Assembly: GCA_021816925.1 (NCBI GenBank)
Contig: JAKAWQ010000003.1
Span: 1-64,000 of the forward strand
Reading direction: 5' to 3'
From: Pseudomonadota bacterium
GTDB lineage: Bacteria; Pseudomonadota; Alphaproteobacteria; Acetobacterales; Acetobacteraceae
Length of the DNA: 64,000 bases
Below the pieces are notes generated by a model, which was not told the origin of the DNA, ran no database searches, and saw nothing but the letters and a program-made list of their open reading frames with translations. Positions 9,524 through 20,331 of this stretch are shown here, in pieces. Position numbers and translations under genes: made by a program. Each line of letters opens with the position of its first letter. Position 1 is the stretch's first letter.

Positions 9524-9886
9524 TCAGAAGGCGAGCCCGCCCTCGCGGGCCGCCTCGGCGAGCGCTTGCACCCGCCCGTGGTAGAGATAGGCGCCGCGGT
9601 CGAACACCACTTCCTTGATGCCGGCGGCGAGCGCCCGCTCGGCGAGCAGCCGCCCGACCGCCGCGGCCGCCTTCTTGTCGGCCCCGCTCTCGAGTGCGGT
9701 GCGCAAGGCCTGTTCGAGGGTCGATGCGGCTGCGAGCGTCCGCCCGGCTGCATCGTCGATCACCTGGGCGTAGATATGCCGCCCCGAGCGGAACACCGAA
9801 AGGCGCGGCCGCCCGCCGCCCTTCTGGCGAAGCCGGAAGCGCAGCCGGGCCCGCCGGCGCGCACGCAGATCCTGTATCGCGCTCAT
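9524..9886 (-). CDS. rplR: 50S ribosomal protein L18
   Basis: Binds 5S rRNA together with L5. The 120-residue protein has the basic N-terminal region ([14 protein letters not shown]) followed by [20 protein letters not shown], the standard L18 core, and ends [20 protein letters not shown]. Start ATG at 9886. Gene order rplF-rplR-rpsE is conserved. Confidence 0.98.
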   Translation of the reverse strand: MSAIQDLRARRRARLRFRLRQKGGGRPRLSVFRSGRHIYAQVIDDAAGRTLAAASTLEQALRTALESGADKKAAAAVGRLLAERALAAGIKEVVFDRGAYLYHGRVQALAEAAREGGLAF

Positions 9887-9887
9887 C

Positions 9888-10421
9888 CTACTTCTTCTTG
9901 CCTTCCTTGCGGCGGATCGTCTCGGCCTCGTACTTCACGCCCTTGCCCTTGTAGGGTTCGGGCGGGCGGAAACCGCGGATCTCCGCGGCGACCTGGCCGA
10001 CCAGCCGCTTGTCCACGCCTTCCACCCGGATCGCGGTCGGCCGCTCGCAGGTGATGCGAATTCCTTCCGGCACCGGATAGACGATCTCGTGCGAATAGCC
10101 GAGGTTGAGCATGAGGTTCTTCCCCTGCACCTGCGCCCGGTAGCCGGTTCCGGTGATCTCCATGGCCCGCGCATAGCCGACCGAGACCCCGCGCACCATG
10201 TTGGCGATCAGCGCCCGCGTGGTGCCCCACATCATGCGCGCGCGCCGTTCCGTCCCGCCCGGCCGGACGACGACCCGCCGCCCTTCGAGCGAGGCCGAGA
10301 CCTCGTCCGAGAGCTCGCAGGAAAGCGATCCGAGCTTTCCCTTGGCCGTCAACACCCGCCCGGCCAGCGCCACTTCGACGCCCGGGGGGATCTCGACCGG
10401 ATGCTTGCCGACGCGCGACAT
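9888..10421 (-). CDS. rplF: 50S ribosomal protein L6
   Basis: Large-subunit protein near the factor-binding site. The 177-residue length is exactly typical. It begins [20 protein letters not shown] and ends in [20 protein letters not shown], the strongly conserved C-terminal motif. The frame is open upstream through rpsH, but the ATG at 10421 is clearly the start. Confidence 0.98.
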   Translation of the reverse strand: MSRVGKHPVEIPPGVEVALAGRVLTAKGKLGSLSCELSDEVSASLEGRRVVVRPGGTERRARMMWGTTRALIANMVRGVSVGYARAMEITGTGYRAQVQGKNLMLNLGYSHEIVYPVPEGIRITCERPTAIRVEGVDKRLVGQVAAEIRGFRPPEPYKGKGVKYEAETIRRKEGKKK

Positions 10422-10432
10422 TGCCCGCTCCC

Positions 10433-10834
10433 TCAGAACACCCGGCAGAGCACTTCGCCGCCCACGTTGGCGGCGCGCGCCTCGGCATCGCTCATGACCC
10501 CGCGCGGGGTGGAAAGGATCGAAACGCCGAGCCCGGCATAGACCCGGGGCAGCTCGCGGATCTTCGAATAGACGCGCCGGCCCGGCTTGGAAACCCGTGT
10601 GATCTCCTTGATGACGGGCTCGCCCTCGCTGTACTTGAGTTCGATCCTGAGCCGCGCCACCCCGGGGCGCAGCTCCTCGGCAGAAAAGCCGCGGATGAAC
10701 CCCTCGCGCTTCAGCACCTCGAGCACGTTCGCCTGCAGCCGCGAAGCCGGCGCCACGCACACCGTCTGCCCCGCCCGCTGGGCGTTGCGGATGCGGCTCA
10801 GCATATCACCGAGAGGATCGGAAAGCGCCGCCAT
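10433..10834 (-). CDS. rpsH: 30S ribosomal protein S8
   Basis: Primary 16S rRNA-binding protein and, in E. coli, the translational repressor of the spc operon. The 133-residue product begins [20 protein letters not shown] and carries the conserved [17 protein letters not shown] near the C-terminus. It lies between rpsN and rplF. Confidence 0.98.
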   Translation of the reverse strand: MAALSDPLGDMLSRIRNAQRAGQTVCVAPASRLQANVLEVLKREGFIRGFSAEELRPGVARLRIELKYSEGEPVIKEITRVSKPGRRVYSKIRELPRVYAGLGVSILSTPRGVMSDAEARAANVGGEVLCRVF

Positions 10835-10846
10835 CGGACCCCTCCC

Positions 10847-11152
10847 TCACCAACTCGCCTTGACGAGCCCGGGGATCTGCCCGGCCCCGGCAAGCTCGCG
10901 CAGCGCGATGCGGCACAGCCGGAACTTGCGGTAGTTCCCGCGCGAGCGGCCGGTGAGCTCGCAGCGCAGCCGGACCCGCACCTTCGCCGCATTGCGCGGC
11001 ATTGCCGCGAGCCTGATCGAGGCTTCGAAGCGCCTTTCCACCGGCACCGTGCGGTCCATCACCACCTTCTTCAGGGCCGCACGCCTGACCCCGTCGCGCG
11101 CCGCCATGCGCTCGCGCTTCCGGTTGCGATTGACCGCGGAGATCTTCGCCAT
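10847..11152 (-). CDS. rpsN: 30S ribosomal protein S14, zinc-free type
   Basis: The 101-residue length and the lack of the two CxxC pairs identify the long, zinc-independent S14 form. The C-terminal [20 protein letters not shown] and terminal LVKASW are diagnostic. Start ATG ([16 protein letters not shown]). Confidence 0.98.
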   Translation of the reverse strand: MAKISAVNRNRKRERMAARDGVRRAALKKVVMDRTVPVERRFEASIRLAAMPRNAAKVRVRLRCELTGRSRGNYRKFRLCRIALRELAGAGQIPGLVKASW

Positions 11153-11211
11153 TCTCTCGTTATCCTCCGGAACCTGCCGGGGCCGCCCGGCGGTTTTCCA
11201 ACGCGCGCATC

Positions 11212-11784
11212 TCAGCTTGCGAACGGCAGGTCGAAGCCGCGCAACAGCGCCTTCGCCTCCGCGTCCGTCCGCGCCGTGGTCACGAAGACGATGTCCATGC
11301 CGCGGATTGCATCCACCTTGTCGTAATTGATCTCGGGAAACACGATCTGCTCCTTGAGGCCGAGCGCGAAATTCCCCCGGCCGTCAAATCCCTTCTCGCC
11401 GATGCCGCGGAAGTCGCGTACGCGCGGCAGGGCGATATTCACCAGGCGGTCGAGAAACTCCCACATCCGTGCCTTGCGCAGCGTGACCTTGCAGCCGATC
11501 GCCAGTCCCTTGCGGATCTTGAATGCGGCGATCGCCTTTTTCGCCAGCGTCTTCACCGGCTTCTGGCCGGCGATGAGCGCGAGCTCCGCAACCGCCGAAT
11601 CGAGCTTCTTCTGGTCGGCGGCCGCTTCGCCCACGCCCATGTTGATCACGATCTTCTCGAGCCGCGGCACCTGCATGACGTTGCGATAGCCGAACTCGCT
11701 CTTGAGCGCCGGCCGCAGTACCTCCTGGTAGCGCCGCTGCAGGCGCGGCATCTCGCGGGTTTCGCTCACTGCCGCCTCGCTCAC
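11212..11784 (-). CDS. rplE: 50S ribosomal protein L5
   Basis: 5S rRNA-binding protein. The core [20 protein letters not shown] and the terminal [16 protein letters not shown] are clear. The start is uncertain. GTG at 11784 has AGGA ten bases upstream and lies after the rplX stop, giving 190 aa. GTG at 11769 (185 aa) has GAGG five bases upstream, and ATG at 11751 would give 179 aa, the common length. Confidence 0.95.
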   Translation of the reverse strand: MSEAAVSETREMPRLQRRYQEVLRPALKSEFGYRNVMQVPRLEKIVINMGVGEAAADQKKLDSAVAELALIAGQKPVKTLAKKAIAAFKIRKGLAIGCKVTLRKARMWEFLDRLVNIALPRVRDFRGIGEKGFDGRGNFALGLKEQIVFPEINYDKVDAIRGMDIVFVTTARTDAEAKALLRGFDLPFAS

Positions 11785-11797
11785 TTTCGGGGGTTCC

Positions 11798-12118
11798 TCA
11801 CTTGTCGATCGCCTCGCCGCTCTTCCTGGCAATCCGCACCTTGCGTCCGTCCTCCAGCAGCCGGAACCCGACGCGCGTCGGCTGATCCGTCTTGGGGTCG
11901 ATCAGCGCGAGCTTGGAGAGCGGGATCGGCGACTCGCGCTCGACGATGCCGCCTGGCTGGCCGACCCCGCGCGGCTTCTGGTGTCGTGCCGAGAGGCGCA
12001 CGCCCTGCACGACGGCGCGGCCTTCCTTCGGCAGCACGCGCGTCACTTCGCCGCGCTTGCCCTTCTGCACGCCGCTGATCACCTGCACCTGGTCGCCCTT
12101 GCGGATCCTGGCCGCCAT
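11798..12118 (-). CDS. rplX: 50S ribosomal protein L24
   Basis: Assembly initiator of the large subunit. The 106-residue product has the N-terminal KOW segment ([20 protein letters not shown]), then the [15 protein letters not shown] motif. It follows rplN with four bases between and precedes rplE, the usual order. Confidence 0.98.
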   Translation of the reverse strand: MAARIRKGDQVQVISGVQKGKRGEVTRVLPKEGRAVVQGVRLSARHQKPRGVGQPGGIVERESPIPLSKLALIDPKTDQPTRVGFRLLEDGRKVRIARKSGEAIDK

Positions 12119-12122
12119 CGCT

Positions 12123-12491
12123 CTACAGCACCTCCGGGGCCAGGCTGATGATCTTCATGAAGCGCCTGGCGCGCAGCTCGCGCACCACCGGGCCGAAGAT
12201 GCGCGTGCCGATCGGTTCGAGCTGCTTGGTAATCAGCACCGCCGCGTTGCGGTCGAAGCGGATCGCGCTGCCGTCGGCGCGGCGGATGGGAAACGCCGTG
12301 CGCACGATCACCGCCTGGTGCACGTCGCCCTTCTTGACCTTGCCGCGGGGAGTGGCTTCCTTGATCGAGACGACGATCACGTCGCCGACCGATGCGGTCT
12401 TGCGTTTCGAGCCGCCCAGCACCTTGATGCATTGCACGCGGCGCGCGCCCGAGTTGTCCGCCACATCGAGGTTGGTCTCGGGATGGATCAT
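12123..12491 (-). CDS. rplN: 50S ribosomal protein L14
   Basis: Subunit-interface protein of 122 residues, the standard length. [20 protein letters not shown] and the terminal IISLAPEVL are typical. Most alphaproteobacterial L14 begin MIQMQ, so the His-Pro at positions 3-4 is a small deviation. The frame is open upstream through rpsQ; the ATG at 12491 is the start. Confidence 0.98.
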   Translation of the reverse strand: MIHPETNLDVADNSGARRVQCIKVLGGSKRKTASVGDVIVVSIKEATPRGKVKKGDVHQAVIVRTAFPIRRADGSAIRFDRNAAVLITKQLEPIGTRIFGPVVRELRARRFMKIISLAPEVL

Positions 12492-12501
12492 CGCTCCCTC
12501 C

Positions 12502-12765
12502 TCAGCCGGACGCCGCGGGCGAGAACCGCTCGCCGTTGCGCTCCACCACCAGCCAGGCCTTGCGCTTGCTGATCCGCGGGCACTCTTCGATGCGCACGGC
12601 GTCACCCACCTTGCAGGCATTGGCTTCGTCGTGCGCCGCGTATTTCTTCGACCGGCGGATGAATTTCTTGTAGAGCGGGTGCATCACCCGCCGCTCCACG
12701 AGCACGGTCACCGTCTTGTCCATGCGGTCGCTCACCACGCGGCCGCTCAATACGCGCCTCGGCAT
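12502..12765 (-). CDS. rpsQ: 30S ribosomal protein S17
   Basis: Primary 16S rRNA-binding OB-fold protein. The 87-residue product has [19 protein letters not shown] at the start and the core [19 protein letters not shown]. It lies between rpmC and rplN. Confidence 0.98.
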   Translation of the reverse strand: MPRRVLSGRVVSDRMDKTVTVLVERRVMHPLYKKFIRRSKKYAAHDEANACKVGDAVRIEECPRISKRKAWLVVERNGERFSPAASG

Positions 12766-12776
12766 CCGCCTCTCCC

Positions 12777-12983
12777 TCAGCCGGCCGCGATGGAGCGCCG
12801 GCGCTCCGCGATGACGGTCTTCACCCGCGCGATCTCGCGGCGCACGACCGGGATGCGCGCCACGCCTTCCTGCTGGCCGGTGGCTCTCTGGAAGCGCAAA
12901 TTGAACTGCTCCTTCCGGAGGTCGAGCAGCATGCTCGCCAGCTCGTCCGGTGTTTTCGTGCGCAGTTCCGCGGCCTTGCTCAT
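12777..12983 (-). CDS. rpmC: 50S ribosomal protein L29
   Basis: Small helical protein at the tunnel exit (68 residues). [20 protein letters not shown] and [11 protein letters not shown] are the diagnostic helix sequences. The ATG lies four bases after the rplP stop. Confidence 0.97.
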   Translation of the reverse strand: MSKAAELRTKTPDELASMLLDLRKEQFNLRFQRATGQQEGVARIPVVRREIARVKTVIAERRRSIAAG

Positions 12984-12987
12984 CGCC

Positions 12988-13404
12988 TCAGCCCTCGCCG
13001 ATGCGGTTCACGAACCGCGTCTTGATCGGCAGCTTGTTCGCGCCGAGCTCGAGCGCCTCGCGTGCGATCGCGGCCGGGACGCCGTCGATCTCGAACAGGA
13101 TCCGCCCCGGCTTCACGCGGCAGACCCAGAGCTCGGGGCTGCCCTTGCCCGAGCCCATCCGGACCTCGGCCGGCTTGATCGAAACCGGCACGTCCGGGAA
13201 GATGCGGATCCAGACCCGCCCGGTGCGCCGCATTGCCCGGGTGATGGCGCGGCGCGCCGCCTCGATCTGGCGCGCCGTCACGCGGTCGGGCTCCACGGCC
13301 TTCAACCCGAAGGCACCGAAATCGAGCATCGTCCCGCCCTTGGCCAAGCCATGGATGCGGCCCTTGTGGGCCTTGCGGAACTTGCTGCGCTTGGGAGATA
13401 GCAT
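12988..13404 (-). CDS. rplP: 50S ribosomal protein L16
   Basis: A-site-region protein of the large subunit. The 138 residues include [16 protein letters not shown] at the start and the loop with the hydroxylatable arginine ([13 protein letters not shown]). Order rpsC-rplP-rpmC is conserved. Confidence 0.98.
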   Translation of the reverse strand: MLSPKRSKFRKAHKGRIHGLAKGGTMLDFGAFGLKAVEPDRVTARQIEAARRAITRAMRRTGRVWIRIFPDVPVSIKPAEVRMGSGKGSPELWVCRVKPGRILFEIDGVPAAIAREALELGANKLPIKTRFVNRIGEG

Positions 13405-13417
13405 CGCTCTTCCTCGC

Positions 13418-14098
13418 TCAGCGCTGCGGCGCCTGCTCGGCGGCGCGGCGGTCCTGCGCCATCGGGTCGTGTGCCATGATCTCGCCCTTGAAGATCCACA
13501 CCTTGACCCCGCAGGTTCCGTAGGTGGTCTTGGCGGTCGCGCTGCCGAAATCGATATCGCCGCGCAACGTATGCAGCGGCACGCGCCCCTCGCGGTACCA
13601 TTCCACGCGCGCGATCTCGGCGCCGCCGAGCCGGCCGCCGCACTGGATGCGGATGCCCAGGGCGCCGAGCCGCATCGCCGACTGCACCGCCCGCTTCATC
13701 GCCCGGCGAAAGGCAACCCGACGCTCGAGCTGCTGCGCCACATTCTCCGCCACCAGCATGGCGTCGATCTCGGGCTTGCGGATCTCGACGATGTTGAGCG
13801 CCACGTCGGTCTTTGCCATCGCCGCGAGGTTCTTGCGCAGGACATCGATGTCCTGCCCCTTCTTGCCGATCACCACGCCGGGCCGCGCCACGTAGATCGT
13901 CACGCGCGGCTTCTTGGCCGGCCGCTCGATGACGACGCGGGAGACGCCGGCGGCGGAGAGCCGGCTGCGCAGGTGGTTTCTGAGCCGGAGATCCTCGTGC
14001 AGCAGGCCTGCATAGTCGGCGTCGTTGGCGAACCAGCGGCTGTCCCAGGTGCGGTTGATGCCCACCCGGAGGCCGATCGGATTGACCTTGTGCCCCAT
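13418..14098 (-). CDS. rpsC: 30S ribosomal protein S3
   Basis: mRNA-entry protein of the small subunit, with a KH domain. The 226-residue product starts [20 protein letters not shown], contains the KH signature ([17 protein letters not shown]) and ends in a short charged tail. It follows rplV with two bases between. Confidence 0.98.
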   Translation of the reverse strand: MGHKVNPIGLRVGINRTWDSRWFANDADYAGLLHEDLRLRNHLRSRLSAAGVSRVVIERPAKKPRVTIYVARPGVVIGKKGQDIDVLRKNLAAMAKTDVALNIVEIRKPEIDAMLVAENVAQQLERRVAFRRAMKRAVQSAMRLGALGIRIQCGGRLGGAEIARVEWYREGRVPLHTLRGDIDFGSATAKTTYGTCGVKVWIFKGEIMAHDPMAQDRRAAEQAPQR

Positions 14099-14100
14099 CT

Positions 14101-14520
14101 CTAGCCAGCCCCCTGCACGGTATTCTTCTCGCCGGCGTCAGGGGCCGCCCGGGCGCGCTCCGAGACGACGATCCGGATATGGCTGAACCATTTCTCGACC
14201 CGCGCGGCGCGCCCGCGCCCGCGGGCGTGGAAGCGGCGCATCACCGATGCGCGCCCGACCTCCGCGTACTTGACGACCAGGCGGTCAACCTCGAGCTGAT
14301 GGTTGTTCTCGGCATTCGCAATTGCGCTCTCGAGCGCCTTCCTGACGGACTCTGCGATGCGCCGGCGGCTGAAGGTGAGCCGTGCGACCGCCTCCGCCGC
14401 CGGCAGGTCGCGGATCAGGCCGGCCACCAGATTGAGTTTGCGCGGGCTCACCCTGAGATTACGGATGATGGCCTCGGCGTCGGTTTCCGCGAGCCGGCGG
14501 GGCCGCGATGACTTGCCCAT
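14101..14520 (-). CDS. rplV: 50S ribosomal protein L22
   Basis: Tunnel-lining protein. The 139 residues include [20 protein letters not shown] and the [17 protein letters not shown] hairpin region that reaches into the exit tunnel. The extra 20 or so C-terminal residues ([12 protein letters not shown]) go beyond the usual end. Confidence 0.97.
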   Translation of the reverse strand: MGKSSRPRRLAETDAEAIIRNLRVSPRKLNLVAGLIRDLPAAEAVARLTFSRRRIAESVRKALESAIANAENNHQLEVDRLVVKYAEVGRASVMRRFHARGRGRAARVEKWFSHIRIVVSERARAAPDAGEKNTVQGAG

Positions 14521-14521
14521 C

Positions 14522-14800
14522 TCAGCTCCTCTTTGCCTTCTTGTCGGCGGCGTGGCTGGTAAAGCTCCGGGTTGGCGAGAACTCGCCGAACTTGTGTCCG
14601 ACCATGTTCTCGTTCACCTGCACGGGCAGGAACCTGTGGCCGTTGTAAACCCCGAAGGTGAGGCCCACGAACTGCGGCAGGATGGTCGAGCGGCGCGACC
14701 AGATCTTGATGATCTCGTTGCGCCCCGAATCGCGTGCGGCCTCGGCCTTCGCCAGCAGATAGCCGTCCACGAACGGGCCCTTCCAGACGGAGCGTGCCAT
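14522..14800 (-). CDS. rpsS: 30S ribosomal protein S19
   Basis: Small-subunit head protein of 92 residues. [16 protein letters not shown] and [12 protein letters not shown] are typical. The stop and the rplV start are separated by one base. Confidence 0.98.
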   Translation of the reverse strand: MARSVWKGPFVDGYLLAKAEAARDSGRNEIIKIWSRRSTILPQFVGLTFGVYNGHRFLPVQVNENMVGHKFGEFSPTRSFTSHAADKKAKRS

Positions 14801-14804
14801 CGGC

Positions 14805-15638
14805 TCAGCCCTTCCCCTTGTTGCGGCGGCGGATGATCAGCTTGTCGGTCCGCTTGTTGGCCCGCGTCTTGTAGCCCTTTGTCGGCTTGCCCCACGGCGT
14901 TACCGGGTGGCGCCCGCCCGAGCTTCTGCCTTCGCCGCCGCCCAACGGATGATCGACCGGGTTCATCGCCACCCCGCGGTTGTGTGGCCGGCGGCCAAGC
15001 CAGCGGCTCCGCCCGGCCTTGCCGATATGGACGTTGGAGTTGTCGGGGTTGGACACCGCGCCGATGCTTGCCATGCATTCGGCACGAACCGTGCGCAGTT
15101 CGCCGGATCCGAGCTTGAGCTGCGCATAACCGGCATCCTTGCCGGCGAGCTGCGCATAGGTCCCGGCGGCGCGCGCGAGCTTGCCGCCAGCGCCCGGCTT
15201 CATTTCGATGTTGTGGATGATCGTGCCGACCGGGATGGCCGCGAGCGGCATCGCGTTGCCGGGCTTGATGTCGGCCCGCGCGGCCGAAATCACGCGGTCC
15301 CCCACGGCCAGCCGCTGCGGGGCGAGGATATAGGAGAGCACGCCGTCGGCGTAGCGGATGAGCGCGATGAAGGCCGTGCGGTTGGGGTCGTATTCCAGCC
15401 GCTCGACCATCGCCTCGATGTCGAAGCGGCGGCGCTTGAAGTCCACCAGCCGGTAGGAACGCTTGTGGCCGCCGCCGCGGAAACGGCTCGTGATCCGGCC
15501 GTGATGGTTGCGCGCGCCGGTTCCTGTCTTGCCGATCGTCAGCGCCTTGACGGGCTTGCCGTTCCAGAGCCCCGTCCGGCTCACCAGGACGGTGCCGCGA
15601 AGGCTCGGCGTGATCGGGTTGAAATTCTTGAGTGCCAT
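14805..15638 (-). CDS. rplB: 50S ribosomal protein L2
   Basis: Core protein near the peptidyl-transferase centre. The 277-residue length is standard. [18 protein letters not shown]-like sequence appears early (here [18 protein letters not shown]), and the C-terminal [20 protein letters not shown] includes the conserved histidine. Confidence 0.98.
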   Translation of the reverse strand: MALKNFNPITPSLRGTVLVSRTGLWNGKPVKALTIGKTGTGARNHHGRITSRFRGGGHKRSYRLVDFKRRRFDIEAMVERLEYDPNRTAFIALIRYADGVLSYILAPQRLAVGDRVISAARADIKPGNAMPLAAIPVGTIIHNIEMKPGAGGKLARAAGTYAQLAGKDAGYAQLKLGSGELRTVRAECMASIGAVSNPDNSNVHIGKAGRSRWLGRRPHNRGVAMNPVDHPLGGGEGRSSGGRHPVTPWGKPTKGYKTRANKRTDKLIIRRRNKGKG

Positions 15639-15652
15639 CGTCCGCTCGCTGT

Positions 15653-15994
15653 TCAGGAAAGCCGCGAGGAGAAGTCGATGTTCTGGCCCTCGGCAAGGCG
15701 CACGAAGGCCTTCTTCACGTCCGGTCGGCGGCCGGGGCGGCCGCGAAACCGCTTGACCTTGCCTTTGGTCACCAGCGTGTTCACCGCGACGACCTTGACG
15801 CCGAACAGACCCTCGATCGCCGCCTTGATCTCAGGCTTGCTCGCCTCGGGCGCGACGCGGAACACCACCTGGCCACGTTCGCCGAGTGCGGTCGCCTTCT
15901 CGGTGATGACGGGCCGCAGGATGATCCGGAACATCGTCTCGCGCGAAAGCCGGCTTGCCGTGCGGCGCGCCCGCAGCACTTGTCTCGTGCTCAT
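15653..15994 (-). CDS. rplW: 50S ribosomal protein L23
   Basis: Tunnel-exit protein that docks trigger factor and SRP. The core [20 protein letters not shown] is clear. With the ATG at 15994, which overlaps the rplD stop as ATGA, the protein has 113 residues and a basic N-terminal extension of about 20. An internal ATG at 15934 would give 93 residues, nearer the usual length. The coupling favours the longer form. Confidence 0.93.
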   Translation of the reverse strand: MSTRQVLRARRTASRLSRETMFRIILRPVITEKATALGERGQVVFRVAPEASKPEIKAAIEGLFGVKVVAVNTLVTKGKVKRFRGRPGRRPDVKKAFVRLAEGQNIDFSSRLS

Positions 15995-16605
15995 GCCAGT
16001 CGCTCCGCCAGGCCGGCAACCCCGGCCCGCGTGATCACCAGGAGCTCGTGGTTCAGGATGTCGTAGACGTTGGCGCCGATGGTCGGCAGGACGTCGATGC
16101 CTTCGAGGTTGCGGCTGGCGCGCAGGAACCCTTCATCGACCACGCGGTCGATCACGAGGGCGTTGTGCCAGCCGAGTGCCGAGAACCGCCGCCGGAGCTC
16201 TTTCGTGCGCGGCTCCGAGGCAGCCGCCTCGAGCACCACCAGCTTGCCCTCGGCGAGCTTCTGCGAGAGCGCGGAAATCAGCCCGAGCCGCCGCACCTTC
16301 TTCGGCAACTGATAGGCGTGCGAGCGGACCACCGGGCCGTGCACAACCCCGCCGGTGCGGAACTGCGGCGCGCGCAGGCTGCCTTGCCGTGCCCGCCCGG
16401 TTCCCTTCTGGCGGTAGGGTTTCTTCGTGGTGCCGGAGACCTCGCTCATCCCCTTCGCCTTGTGCGTGCCGGCGCGGCGCCTGGCGAGCTGCCAGTGCAC
16501 CACGCGCGCCATGAGATCCGTGCGCGGCGGCGCGGCGAAGAGCGCATCAGGCAGCTCGATCTCGCCGGCGGGCATGTTCTCGAGCGTCGTCACCGCGATC
16601 TGCAT
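15991..16605 (-). CDS. rplD: 50S ribosomal protein L4
   Basis: Tunnel protein; in E. coli it also autoregulates the S10 operon. The 204-residue product has the extended loop with [20 protein letters not shown] and GGVVHGP. It lies between rplC and rplW and overlaps rplW by four bases. Confidence 0.98.
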   Translation of the reverse strand: MQIAVTTLENMPAGEIELPDALFAAPPRTDLMARVVHWQLARRRAGTHKAKGMSEVSGTTKKPYRQKGTGRARQGSLRAPQFRTGGVVHGPVVRSHAYQLPKKVRRLGLISALSQKLAEGKLVVLEAAASEPRTKELRRRFSALGWHNALVIDRVVDEGFLRASRNLEGIDVLPTIGANVYDILNHELLVITRAGVAGLAERLA

Positions 16606-16617
16606 TCTGCCCCCCGC

Positions 16618-17292
16618 TCAGCCCGCGAGGCCTGCGGGATAGGGCGCCTCTGCCGGGCGCGGCCGCTTCACCGCATCGCGCACCCGGACGAACTCGCCCC
16701 GTCCGCCCGGCACCGCGCCGCGCAGCATGAGAAGGCCCTTCTCGGCATCGACCGCTGCCACCTCGAGATTGAGCACACTCACCTGCTCGGCTCCGAGATG
16801 CCCGGCCATCTTCTTGTTCTTGAACGTCCGGCCTGGGTCCTGCCGGTTGCCGGTCGAGCCGTGGCTGCGATGGCTGATGGAGACGCCGTGGCTTGCTTCG
16901 AGGCCGCTGAAGTTCCAGCGCTTCATTGCGCCCGCGAATCCCTTGCCCTTGCTGAGCGCGGTCACGTCCACGCGCTGGCCGACGACGAAATGCGCGGCCG
17001 AGAGAACGGCGCCGATAGCGGGCAGCGCCTCGGCGGCGACGCGGAACTCGGCGAGCCGCGCCTTCGGCTCGATCTTCGCCTTCGCGAAATGGCCGCGATT
17101 GGGCTTGCTCACCCGCTGCGGCTTGGCGCTGCCCCAGCCGAGCTGCGCCGCGTCGTAGCCGTCCCGCTCGCGGGTCCGCACGCTCACGACCTGCACCTGG
17201 TCGAGATGCAGCACCGTCACCGGCACGTGCGCCCCGTCGGGACGGAAGAGCCGCGTCATCCCGAGCTTGCGGGCAAGGAGTCCGGTGCGCAT
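16618..17292 (-). CDS. rplC: 50S ribosomal protein L3
   Basis: Early-assembly protein close to the peptidyl-transferase centre. The start [16 protein letters not shown] at 17292 gives 224 residues. The loop [20 protein letters not shown] contains the glutamine that is methylated by PrmB in many bacteria. Confidence 0.98.
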   Translation of the reverse strand: MRTGLLARKLGMTRLFRPDGAHVPVTVLHLDQVQVVSVRTRERDGYDAAQLGWGSAKPQRVSKPNRGHFAKAKIEPKARLAEFRVAAEALPAIGAVLSAAHFVVGQRVDVTALSKGKGFAGAMKRWNFSGLEASHGVSISHRSHGSTGNRQDPGRTFKNKKMAGHLGAEQVSVLNLEVAAVDAEKGLLMLRGAVPGGRGEFVRVRDAVKRPRPAEAPYPAGLAG

Positions 17293-17302
17293 CCGACGTT
17301 CC

Positions 17303-17611
17303 TCAGATCTTGATCTCGACATCGACGCCGGCGGCAAGGTCGAGCTTCATCAGCGCATCGACCGTCTGCGGTGTCGGCTCGACGATGTCGAGCAGGCGGC
17401 GGTGCGTGCGGATCTCGAACTGTTCGCGGCTCTTCTTGTCGATGTGCGGCGAGCGGTTCACGGTGAACCGCTCGATATGCGTTGGCAACGGGATCGGCCC
17501 GCGCACGCGCGCGCCGGTGCGCTTGGCCGTGTTGACGATCTCCTTGGTGCTGTTGTCGAGCACGCGATGATCGTAGGCCTTCAGCCGGATGCGGATGTTC
17601 TGGTTGTCCAT
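17303..17611 (-). CDS. rpsJ: 30S ribosomal protein S10
   Basis: Small-subunit head protein, also NusE in transcription antitermination. The 102 residues start [19 protein letters not shown] and contain [19 protein letters not shown]. The frame is open upstream into tuf, but the ATG at 17611 is the standard start. First gene of the S10 group, 43 bases after tuf. Confidence 0.98.
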   Translation of the reverse strand: MDNQNIRIRLKAYDHRVLDNSTKEIVNTAKRTGARVRGPIPLPTHIERFTVNRSPHIDKKSREQFEIRTHRRLLDIVEPTPQTVDALMKLDLAAGVDVEIKI

Positions 17612-17654
17612 CGAAGGGTGCCCTCGCGTCCGCGTCCGATGCCGAACCGCCGCC

Positions 17655-18845
<1,191 letters not shown>

Positions 18846-18893
18846 CTCAGTCCTCTCCGTTCGGCCGCCCCCGGCCCGTGTTACTGCCCCGAC

Positions 18894-19373
18894 CTACCAG
18901 CGGTAATGGCTGAAGGCCTTGTTCGCCTCCGCCATGCGGTGCGTGTCCTCGCGCTTCTTCACCGCCGCGCCGCGGTTGTTCACGGCGTCGTGCAGCTCGT
19001 TGCAAAGGCGCTCCTCCATCGTGTGCTCGCCTTTGCGCTTGCGCGCGGCATCGATCAGCCAGCGGATGGCCAGCGCCTGGCGCCGCTCGGCCCGCACCTC
19101 GATCGGCACCTGATAGGTGGCGCCGCCGACGCGGCGCGAGCGCACCTCGACCGCCGGCTTCACGTTGTCGAGCGCATCATGGAACATCCTGACCGGATCC
19201 GCGGCCGCCGAGCCGCGCTTCTTCAACCCGTCGAGCGCACCATAGACGATGCCCTCGGCGACCGACTTCATCCCGTCGTGCATCAGCGCGTTCATGAAAC
19301 GGCTGATCACGGCATCCCCGAACTTGGCGTCGGGGAGGATCTCGCGGCGAACGGCGCGGCGGCGTCGGCTCAT
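18894..19373 (-). CDS. rpsG: 30S ribosomal protein S7
   Basis: Head assembly initiator, and in E. coli the str-operon regulator. The start [20 protein letters not shown] at 19373 gives 159 residues. The tail [20 protein letters not shown] is characteristic. It follows rpsL closely; only 48 non-coding bases separate it from tuf. Confidence 0.98.
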   Translation of the reverse strand: MSRRRRAVRREILPDAKFGDAVISRFMNALMHDGMKSVAEGIVYGALDGLKKRGSAAADPVRMFHDALDNVKPAVEVRSRRVGGATYQVPIEVRAERRQALAIRWLIDAARKRKGEHTMEERLCNELHDAVNNRGAAVKKREDTHRMAEANKAFSHYRW

Positions 19374-19380
19374 CGGCGCC

Positions 19381-19752
19381 TCACTTCGGTCGCTTCGCGC
19401 CGTAGAGGGAGCGGCGCTGGCGGCGCTTGGCAATGCCCTGCGTGTCGAGCACGCCGCGCAGGATGTGATAGCGCACGCCGGGCAGATCCTTGACGCGGCC
19501 GCCGCGGATCAGCACGACGCTGTGCTCCTGCAGGTTGTGCCCCTCGCCGGGGATGTAGCTCACCACCTCGTAGCCGTTGGTCAACCGGACCTTGGCCACC
19601 TTGCGCAGCGCAGAATTGGGTTTCTTCGGCGTTGTCGTATAGACGCGCGTGCAGACGCCGCGTTTCTGCGGGCAGCGCTGCAGGGCGGGCACCTTGTTGC
19701 GCGCCGAACGCGGCACGCGGCCATTGGCGATCAACTGATTGATGGTCGGCAT
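19381..19752 (-). CDS. rpsL: 30S ribosomal protein S12
   Basis: Decoding-centre protein, the target site of streptomycin resistance. The 123 residues begin [12 protein letters not shown] and include [13 protein letters not shown] and [13 protein letters not shown]. The lysines and flanking residues altered in streptomycin-resistant mutants are of wild-type form. First gene of the long ribosomal transcript; the leader is about 200 bases. Confidence 0.98.
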   Translation of the reverse strand: MPTINQLIANGRVPRSARNKVPALQRCPQKRGVCTRVYTTTPKKPNSALRKVAKVRLTNGYEVVSYIPGEGHNLQEHSVVLIRGGRVKDLPGVRYHILRGVLDTQGIAKRRQRRSLYGAKRPK

Positions 19753-19811
19753 CGCTCCGTTCCGAAAAACACGCCCCGTTCCGCCCGCCGCGAGGCTGCC
19801 GCCGCAGGAAG

Positions 19812-19848
19812 ACCCCGCACCGCGTGAGCCGCGCTCACACCGCGGGGT
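19812..19848. promoter_or_regulatory. Stem-loop in the str-operon leader
   Basis: The bases form a two-part hairpin: outer stem ACCCCGC (19812-19818) with GCGGGGT (19842-19848), and inner stem GTGAGC (19824-19829) with GCTCAC (19833-19838). Four T residues follow on the plus strand, so it looks like a plus-strand terminator. No plus-strand gene ends nearby. In the minus-strand rpsL transcript it lies about 60 bases upstream of the start codon and may be an attenuator or protein-binding site. Confidence 0.5.
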
Positions 19849-19962
19849 TTTGCCCCTGCCCGCGGCCTTGGCAGGCGGAGACCCGCCGGCGGCACCGCAG
19901 ACCTGATATCCCTGCAAACGGCGCCCAGCCCGCGCGGGCGGTCGGGCCGGTCGAGGGCGCGG

Positions 19963-19991
19963 AACCTAGGGTCGGGCGGTGGCCAAGTCAA
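19963..19991 (-). promoter_or_regulatory. Main promoter of the str-S10-spc run
   Basis: On the minus strand TTGACT (19991-19986) is followed after 17 bp by TAGGTT (19968-19963). The sequence around the -35, GCGCTTGACTTGG, resembles strong stable-RNA-type alphaproteobacterial promoters. The predicted start is near 19956. Confidence 0.6.
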
Positions 19992-20331
19992 GCGCCTGTC
20001 CCGGCGCGGCCGGGAGCGCGTTTTCTATGCCTTTTCGAGCGCGTGAGTTGTACGGTCGGTTCGCCGCCTGTTCCGGAGGCAACGCATTGCCGATGGAGCG
20101 GCGACACGCCGTCCTCGCACGGCCTCGGGCAGGATTGTCCAGCGCGGCAAGGGACATTTCCGGTAATCGCATCCCGCGCGGTCGGAAACAACAACCGGCG
20201 GAAGCTATCCATGGTTTCGTTTCCGCAGCGCTCGTCGCCGGCCTACCGCTGGCGCGCGCCCGCGCCGCGACGGCGACCCGCATCGGCGCGCAGGCCGGGC
20301 TTCCGGCAATGCGTGACGCCTATCGGTCTGC
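19992..20331. other. Non-coding gap between metE and the rpsL promoter
   Basis: About 340 bases follow the metE stop. Frames here are open only by GC bias. I see no gene, tRNA or intrinsic terminator with a T-tract. A short GCCGG/CCGGC inverted repeat near 20297-20310 is the only candidate end for the metE transcript. Confidence 0.4.
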
